A stretch of 64,000 nt of DNA from Hirsutella rhossiliensis (lineage: Eukaryota; Ascomycota; Sordariomycetes; Hypocreales; Ophiocordycipitaceae), in NCBI RefSeq assembly GCF_020360975.1, contig NW_025408669.1, forward strand, positions 4,340,001-4,404,000, written 5' to 3'. The translations under genes were made by a program, and so were the position numbers. Positions 58,115-64,000 of this stretch are shown here, piece by piece. Position 1 is the first letter of the stretch. Each line of letters begins with the position of its first letter. The notes under the pieces are model-generated. The model saw only the letters and a list, made by a program, of their open reading frames with translations. It ran no database searches and was not told where the DNA came from.

Positions 58115-58119
58115 CCTAC
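58115..58119. repeat. Right target-site duplication of the copia element (CCTAC)
   Basis: Matches 51668-51672. On the gene strand GTAGG follows directly after exon 4. Confidence 0.9.
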
Positions 58120-59575
58120 CATCATCGGAGAAGAATGGGCCGCCATAAAACTCAGCGACGTTATTAACGAGTCTTCCCTCTGGATTTAAGATCGCAGGGG
58201 ACCATCGCCAATGCCGCATGTCTCTCTCCCGCTGGATCAGCAACGGGGGTGTTTGCCCGATGAGGGTTATCATATCCGCAATGTGCTGGGCCGGCGAGTA
58301 CGGTTCCGTCCTTGGCTGTCGGAATAGAGAAGATCCGGTCAAGAGCTCCCAGATCTGCCAGAGTCAACAGAGCCCAAGAATAAAGCATGCAGGAGACTAA
58401 CCATTGCACCAAAATTCCACATGTCGGCGCTGTACTACCAGCCGATGCCAAGGAGGACTTCTGGCGCACGGAATTCGTTGGGCTGTATGGGGTGGATACG
58501 TGTTTCGGCTCTGTCTCCGCGTTGTGCAAGGCCAAAGTCGGTTATCTGCGGTATCATTTTGCCGAGGCCATGGGTCACAGGCCCGAAGTCATTGTGGCAT
58601 CGGTATACCGTACGATCGCCGATGTGTTTGCGGGCCATGGGATGAGTGGCTTGTGCCTGGACGAAGGCTTCGATGGTCGACTGGTCCTCAAAGGTGACCA
58701 TGATATTATCGAGCTTGAGGTCTACATAAGTCAGGGAGTGCTGTATAAAAGGGACCTCTACACACCTGTGTGTATAACATGGCCTTGTGAGTGCATGTAG
58801 TCCAGGCCCTCGAGGAGGATTCTGAAGTAAGCCCTCAGGAGATGCAGTGATTCATAGTTGACACAGTCGTCGTGCGTGATGCGTCTTTTCAACAGCCACA
58901 GTGGCTCTCTTAGCGGTTTAAACACGAGGGCGAGGTGTTTGTCTCCCCGCGGCGACTCAATCGTGTACCCCTCAATCGCCGTCCCGAGAGAAGCTCGCCC
59001 TCGGTATTGGGGGTTTGCAGAGGATAGATGCATGTTCATGTCCCACTCGTCTTCCACGTCCTCTTCAGGAGTGTCACAATTACAGATTTTGACAGCGACA
59101 TGCCTCTTTGGCGTTAACCAACGGCCACTAGGAGGGCGTCAGCTTGTGAATAGCTACCTTGTGTAGAGATGTGGGAAGTAAGAGCCTGGGAGCGCAGTCT
59201 CGAGGGAGCGAATACCTGCCTTCGAATATCGTGCGCAAGCCAGACAGTGGATGACGATCCCCAGCCAACCTTAACATCCAGTTGATACCTGTTCTGCAAT
59301 ACATTCCCCGGGGTTGCAGGATAACAATGCTCGAGTTTGTAGCCAGGAACCCTCTCCTCGTCGACAAGAGTCTCATGGAGGACTAGTTCAGGCGTCGGAG
59401 ACGGCCGTGATCCGCGTTGGCGAAGTCTAAAGACTGCCGAGCCAAAGCGCCGAGAGGGCATATTTCCAGAAAATCCCATGTGAATGAAGTGATGGGTCTG
59501 AGGACAGCAAGAGCTGGTGATCCATTTGAGAGCCAAAGAAGCAGCTGTAGAGGCTGATAATCGAAGGCTGCTCAT

Positions 59576-60093
59576 GGTCTATCTTTGGTTATGCTGAATG
59601 GAGGTATCTCAAACCGTGGGGCTCGATACTTGGCTTCAACGTCGTGTTAGGACCGTCTTTATTCCGTTGCGGTCAGGGTGGCAAACCACTCAATCCCAGC
59701 AACGGTTGCTCAATATAGTTGAGCAACCGTCAACTCAATCAACTCAATCGAGTGTCTGCTGAATAAGCTTGTCAATTCAATTCATGCTCCCGTTGATTGA
59801 TGGATTGATGAGATTGCCGTTGACGGTCAGGGATCCTGTAGGGTAGGTGGCCAAGGCGAAATGTAGGTACGGATTGGGTATATAGCTACCACTAACCTTA
59901 CAGGTTACTCAGGCCCGTTGTAGGTAAGCCTGCTCTCCTCTTCGGGGAACAGGGCCCCCTGTTCCGTTGGAAGAGTCGACGCGCTGCGCGCATCGACGCG
60001 CTTCACAACAAAGTTCAATCTCTCGCCTCAGTTCCACTTACACTTCTCGATTCTTCCACAACGCCTTGGCTGATCTAAACATTCCTATATGCA
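59576..60093. other. Kinase upstream region and probable hAT left end
   Basis: A candidate hAT terminus CAGGGTGGCAAACCA begins at 59674, preceded by GTTGCGGT as a possible 8-bp target duplication. Subterminal ACTCAATC/TTGATTGAT-like repeats follow (59690-59815). The matching right end is not in the window, so this is tentative. Confidence 0.4.
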
Positions 60094-61234
60094 ATGAGCG
60101 AATCTCCTGAGCCTTCTTCTACTCCTTGCCGCCATCAGGCGATTCAGGCGACTCAGGCCCCGTTCCCCATCTCGAGTGGGATGCCTTCCCTGGCATCACT
60201 TCCGCGGCTATACCAAGTCTCAACGCGCCGGCAAGCTCAAATCGTGGATCTGGAGCTTTGGGTTCGACATTGAACATCAAGCTAACGTAGATAATCGCCT
60301 CTGGGTCTGTGAGCGGTGTTTACCGAAGAAATCGCCGAAGGGACCCGTGAGCTTCGCGGCAAAGGGACCCTAAACATTGAGCGCCATCTACATGATGCTC
60401 ACAATGTTATTGACCCATCAGGTAGACGGTTACCGAAGGGTTCTACAACCAACAAGCGTTCTATTGCCCAATTCTTCAACCTCGATGCCAATGACCAGAA
60501 GGAGCAAGCATTCATTAACAAGCTAAAAAACCAATTCGATAAAGATGTCTTCCAATCTCTCTTGCTTGCTTGGATCACCGAGTCGAATGTTGCCTTCCGC
60601 GCAGTTGAAGCCCCTCGATTCCGGCGTCTTCTCGAATACCTCAATCCCTCGATCGCCCTGACTCAAGCCCACATGACACACTCGACTATTCGAACGAAGC
60701 TTTTCCAAGAATACCACCAGTACAAGCATATTGTGATAAAGGAACTGAGGAGCGCCCCGGCAGATACACCTTGCGTTTGACGGCTGGAGATCGCCCAATC
60801 GCTATGCGCTTAATGGGATTGCTGCGTTCTATCTCTCTAAGGAAAAGCGGCCACAGAAGATCATCCTTGGGCTCCTGAACTCCGATCTGAGTCTCATACT
60901 GGCGAGAATATAGCGTCGCAGGTGGCGGAAGTGATCGAATCATTCGAGATTCAAGACAAGATCGGGTATTTCACGCTTGACAATGCGAAGAATAACGATA
61001 CGGCGGTAGCAGCACTGGGACACGTTTTTAATTTTGAAGGGAAGCAGAGACGGGTCCGCTGCTTTGGGCATATCATCAATCTCGTGGCCAAAGCGCTGCT
61101 CTTTGGCAAAGATAATGAAGTCTTCAAATCAGAAGAGCGACTCGACCTGGACCTTGCTCGACATGATCTCTGGCGGAAGAGGGGGCCTATTGGCAAGCTC
61201 CACAACCTTGTCCACTGGATTCATCCAGAGTTGG
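60094..61234 (+). pseudogene. hAT transposase copy 1, frameshifted and missing its C-terminus
   Basis: The N-terminal part shows GYTKSQRAGKLKSWIWSFGFD and a BED-type zinc finger (VCERC ... ERHLHDAH). The middle follows in 60316-60780 (RFRRLLEYLNPSIAL), then, after frame changes near 60770, FDGWRSPNRYALNGIAAFYL and IGYFTLDNAKNND (catalytic-core region) and CFGHIINLVAKAL. The sequence stops resembling transposase after HNLVHWIH at about 61225, where an ATCGAT-rich stretch begins. The hAT dimerisation domain is absent. A frame change near 60195 also separates the start from the body. Confidence 0.83.
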
Positions 61235-61362
61235 AAATCGATCTTATAGATCGATTTTCGAGCCTGATCGATCGAATTTTATCGATCGTCACCTTCAATC
61301 GATCGATATCGATCGATCGCTGTTTGATTCGAATCGATCGACGATCGAATCGATCAATACTA
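61232..61362. repeat. ATCGAT-rich palindromic repeat cluster
   Basis: About a dozen ATCGAT or CGATCGA units, many self-complementary, lie between the two hAT coding regions. They resemble the subterminal repeats of hAT elements and probably form the 3' terminal region of copy 2. Confidence 0.7.
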
Positions 61363-63980
61363 AAAATCATCCCTATCTAGGGTGATCTTGCCCATCAGTT
61401 GAAGAACTTGCCTCCAATTGTCCCCTTCAAGCAGACCAAGAGGAAGTGTCGGCTGATAGATGCCAGCTTTACTCCAGGAACGAAGACACTGCGCCATCGC
61501 CACAATATGGCGTCGTAGGCGAGATCTCAGTGGTGTTATCATCCTCCCACAGCTGCTAAAATCTCTTTCCGTTCCTGCTGAAGACGACGCGATGGTAAGG
61601 TAGTCAACAGCCATATAAGACAGCCGAGGAAACCGCGCAACACCAACGTCCTTCCACCAAGCGATTGGGTCCGTTTTGTATGCGATATTTTCCACCGGCG
61701 GCTCTGATAGGTACTGATCAAGCTCGTCCTGTTCTTGCAAGGCGGTTGACTGCTTTGGTCCTTTAATTTGCCGCCCTCGAGGCTCAGGGCAAGCCAATGA
61801 TCGACTAAACGCCAATCGACGCTCAATATAGTCCAAGCCACTATTAGTCGTATCCGCTGAAACACCATCGCAGGATTGCCGATGAGCCATGTTCTTGTAC
61901 CTCTCTTTCCAGACTGTCGCTAAGCTTCTCGCATATGTTCTTTCCCACCGACGTCTGACGAGACGGGAGTTGGCTCCAAAGCCGTTCCAGAGCGCGCCAC
62001 TTCTTGCAGGGTGGAACACCACTGCCGCTACATATGCGGTTGAGGTCAGCTTGCTATAGTAGTCGTTCAGCTTCTTCCATCCGAGCTTGATGTAAATCTT
62101 CAAAACCCTGCGAGTTCTTGCGTCCATGTCATTGAACAGGTGAACCTCTTTCATGGTCTGATCTTCGTTCTCTTCGATTATAACTCCCTGAACTGCTAGT
62201 TCGAGGTGGTCAAGGAGCATCTCTACCACCGGGAAGTACTCATCGAACCCTCCTGACGTGGAGCGTTTACCAGCAATACCCTCGCCCTGGAGTTGCTTCG
62301 AGGCGATCTTGAATGGCTGAAGGATCTTCTGAACCGCAACAACGACCTTCCATTCTTCAAGGAAAGTTGTTCTTTCAGTATCGCTGGTTTGTCCTGTTCT
62401 TTGCCGCCTTTGCCAAGCCATCGTTCCTCGATGATGGAAAACATCCTGTTCAAAGCCGTACGCTTCAGCAGAGCGCGTGAGGCCATCGCCTCATCGGATT
62501 GCCAGCGAGTGCAGACGTTTTGAACCCACGTAAGAATAGGTTCAGTAGGAGCGGTTTGCCGTTGAGCTTCGTAAAGACCTCGAGAAGTTGACTGCTCGTT
62601 CGAAGAGCAATGCCAATATTGTGAAGTTTGCCAAATGGCCCAAACTTGCGGTACTTGTCCACTTCTTCGCCATTGATGATGTCGGGCAGTACGTCCTGAT
62701 CCTGACTGCCTTCTGGGACTGTTTCAACCTCGAATCCTTCTTCCATGCTCGGCACACAGAAGTCGTCGTCGGTCGCCAGCTCATTGATAGCGTCGGACAA
62801 CTGGCGCTGCTCTTCCTCTTCAGCCACAAAGTCCTTATCGCCCCAATGAGCAAGCAACTCGTTGAAATTATCCCTTTGCTGCCGTACATCATAGCCCTGA
62901 CGGCCAGGTTCAGAAAATGAGGGCGCAGCGGATGCGACGCTCTTCCCTGTCGAAATCGAACTCAGCGGCAAGCGCTTCCACAGCCGTATCATTATTCGTA
63001 GCGTTGTCAAGCGTGTAGTACCCGATTCTGACGCCGGATAACAGTCAAGATTGTCAGCTAACGGACCCAAGAAGTGTTGACTGTGGTTCTATACCTGTCT
63101 TCAAGACCAAACGCGCATATTGTATCTGCAACTTCATCTGCAAGCGCTGCTCCAGTATGGCGTTTCGCGAGAGCCGGCAAAGCCAAGAGGATTCCCCATT
63201 GGTTCCAATCTTGGTCGATAAAGTGGGCGTTGATACCGAGGAATGATGTGTTTTGTCGGGAAGTCCAGCCATCAAAGGTAAAATGAATCATACTTCTCGC
63301 TCTTTGAAGCAGCTCGCAAAGCGGACCAAGAGCGCGATTATACTCATCTAGTAGCAGATTCACAAGCGTTTTGCCAGTTGGTATCTGGCCTTCCTGGAGA
63401 GCCGGGTTGTTGTAGAGAAGGAGTCGTCTGAAGCGCTCAGAGTTTACGACATTAAAGGGGAGGTTATGATATGTAAGCCAGTCGAGCAGGAGCAGTTGAT
63501 TCATCTTCGGATCGAATAACGTATGCAGATTGCTGAGAAGAGTCTGATCTCGAGGGTTCGTCGGATCGGCGCGAAGCATATCAAGCAGGTTCCGTTCTGC
63601 ACCTCCACTCCCGGTAACTGAGCCTGCACGTTGTCTAGAAGGTGGCTGACAAGTTAGCGGGCATGATCGAACGACGTGGAGATGGGGTACGGAGAGGTGG
63701 CACAAACCACGACTTTGTGCTCCTTCCTCAGATGTCGGACGACGCTTCCCCCAGTCGAAGCGATGAAGACGTAATGTGCTGTCTTCGGCCTGTCCCGGAG
63801 GAAGCATCTCTCGCAGATCCATACGATCTTGTGGGGCCGTGACCTGTTGTCCTTCATTCTGAATCCGAATTGCCACCACCACGTCCGTTCTCGAGAAGGG
63901 TCGTGGCAAATCGTGAGCCGGGAACCGCCCAAATTTATCAGTCGTCCAAGCTTCATAATCTGGAAACCCCATGGGTGCAT
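61360..63980 (-). pseudogene. hAT transposase copy 2, all domains present but frame-broken
   Basis: On the minus strand the order is a BED zinc finger (ICERCFLRD ... VVRHLRKEH, about 63690-63850), then [21 protein letters not shown] in the 63972-63058 frame and [12 protein letters not shown] near 63000. An acidic linker at 62465-62892 follows. The C-terminal segment at 62421-61360 ends with the hAT dimerisation domain (AGTERDFSSCGRMITPLRSRL). At least three frame changes separate these segments. It is a different family member from copy 1, not a duplicate. Confidence 0.83.
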
Positions 63981-64000
63981 ATTTAGTTGATGCTGAACTG
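63981..64000. other. Window edge
   Basis: Nothing can be said about the last 20 bases. Confidence 0.5.

Larger units (their letters stand above)
51424..59575 (-). pseudogene. SRPK-type protein kinase gene with a copia element in its last intron and a nonsense codon
   Basis: Exons 59575-59220, 59127-58766, 58721-58402, 58354-58120 and 51617-51424 sum to 489 codons. Kinase motifs are the glycine loop VGWGSSSTVWLA, HVAVKI (ATP lysine), HTDLKLDN (catalytic loop), ITDFGLA, FRAPEVLLG and a C-terminal MLCWVPEERAAAADLL. The split kinase lobes and SRPK-like insert suggest an SR-protein kinase relative. Intron 1 appears to be GC-AG (AG|GCAGGT). Intron 4 was 55 bp and is now 6502 bp because of the copia insertion. 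An in-frame TAG at 58435-58437, between GIGW and YSADMW, would truncate the protein, so it is called a pseudogene. If that codon is an error, the gene could still splice. Confidence 0.8.

Noticed and set aside
1..64000. CRISPR arrays, bacterial operons, prophage
   Set aside because: No spaced direct-repeat arrays were seen, and all recognised genes are eukaryotic and intron-bearing.

Overview
The window is from a filamentous ascomycete, most likely a hypocrealean Sordariomycete. It has intron-containing fungal housekeeping genes with introns of about 48-130 bp, CT-rich fungal promoters, fungal transposons, and one element that has suffered repeat-induced point mutation (RIP). A secreted RNase closely resembling the ribotoxins of insect-pathogenic Hypocreales suggests, without proving, an entomopathogenic or related lifestyle.

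Layout. 1-5565 (-): slh1, the Ski2-like helicase of the ribosome-quality-control trigger complex, running off the left edge. A 5'-truncated LINE (5771-6990) with a perfect 14-bp target duplication sits in its upstream region. 8469-9419 (+): ykt6 SNARE. 10041-11810 (-): a disordered fungal protein of unknown function. 13402-18857: a Ty3/gypsy chromovirus (-) with near-identical 190-bp LTRs but many frameshifts. 19248-19559 (-): a small secreted Gly/Ala/Arg-rich protein. 20954-31000: profilin, got1, ies6, dad4, arp5 and a KapC-like bZIP factor. 30855-34371: a complete Mutator-like element (106-bp TIRs, 9-bp target duplication) with a decayed transposase. 35262-46818: pterin carbinolamine dehydratase, erg25, nca2, ssu1, cdo1 and a DUF3632 protein. 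48088-50003: the ribotoxin-like RNase and a tail-anchored kinase-like protein. 51424-59575 (-): an SRPK-type kinase gene whose last intron holds a 6.4-kb RIP-mutated copia element. 59670-64000: two hAT transposase remnants, probably nested.

Genes that act together. ies6 and arp5, which encode the two halves of the Arp5-Ies6 module of INO80, lie within 4.5 kb with dad4 between them. cdo1 (cysteine dioxygenase, leading to sulfite) and ssu1 (sulfite exporter) are divergent neighbours sharing a 943-bp promoter region.

Most distinctive observations: (1) the copia element landed five bases inside an intron and its terminal TG rebuilt the donor GTAGGT; (2) all 18 differences between its LTRs are C-to-T/G-to-A changes at CpA/TpG, and they lie only in the inner part of each LTR; (3) the gypsy element carries a 12-nt sequence abutting its 5' LTR that is an exact complement of a sequence inside its own LTR, which is the Tf1-type self-priming arrangement. 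All coding calls were made by eye from conceptual translation; exon lengths of every multi-exon gene listed sum to a whole number of codons.
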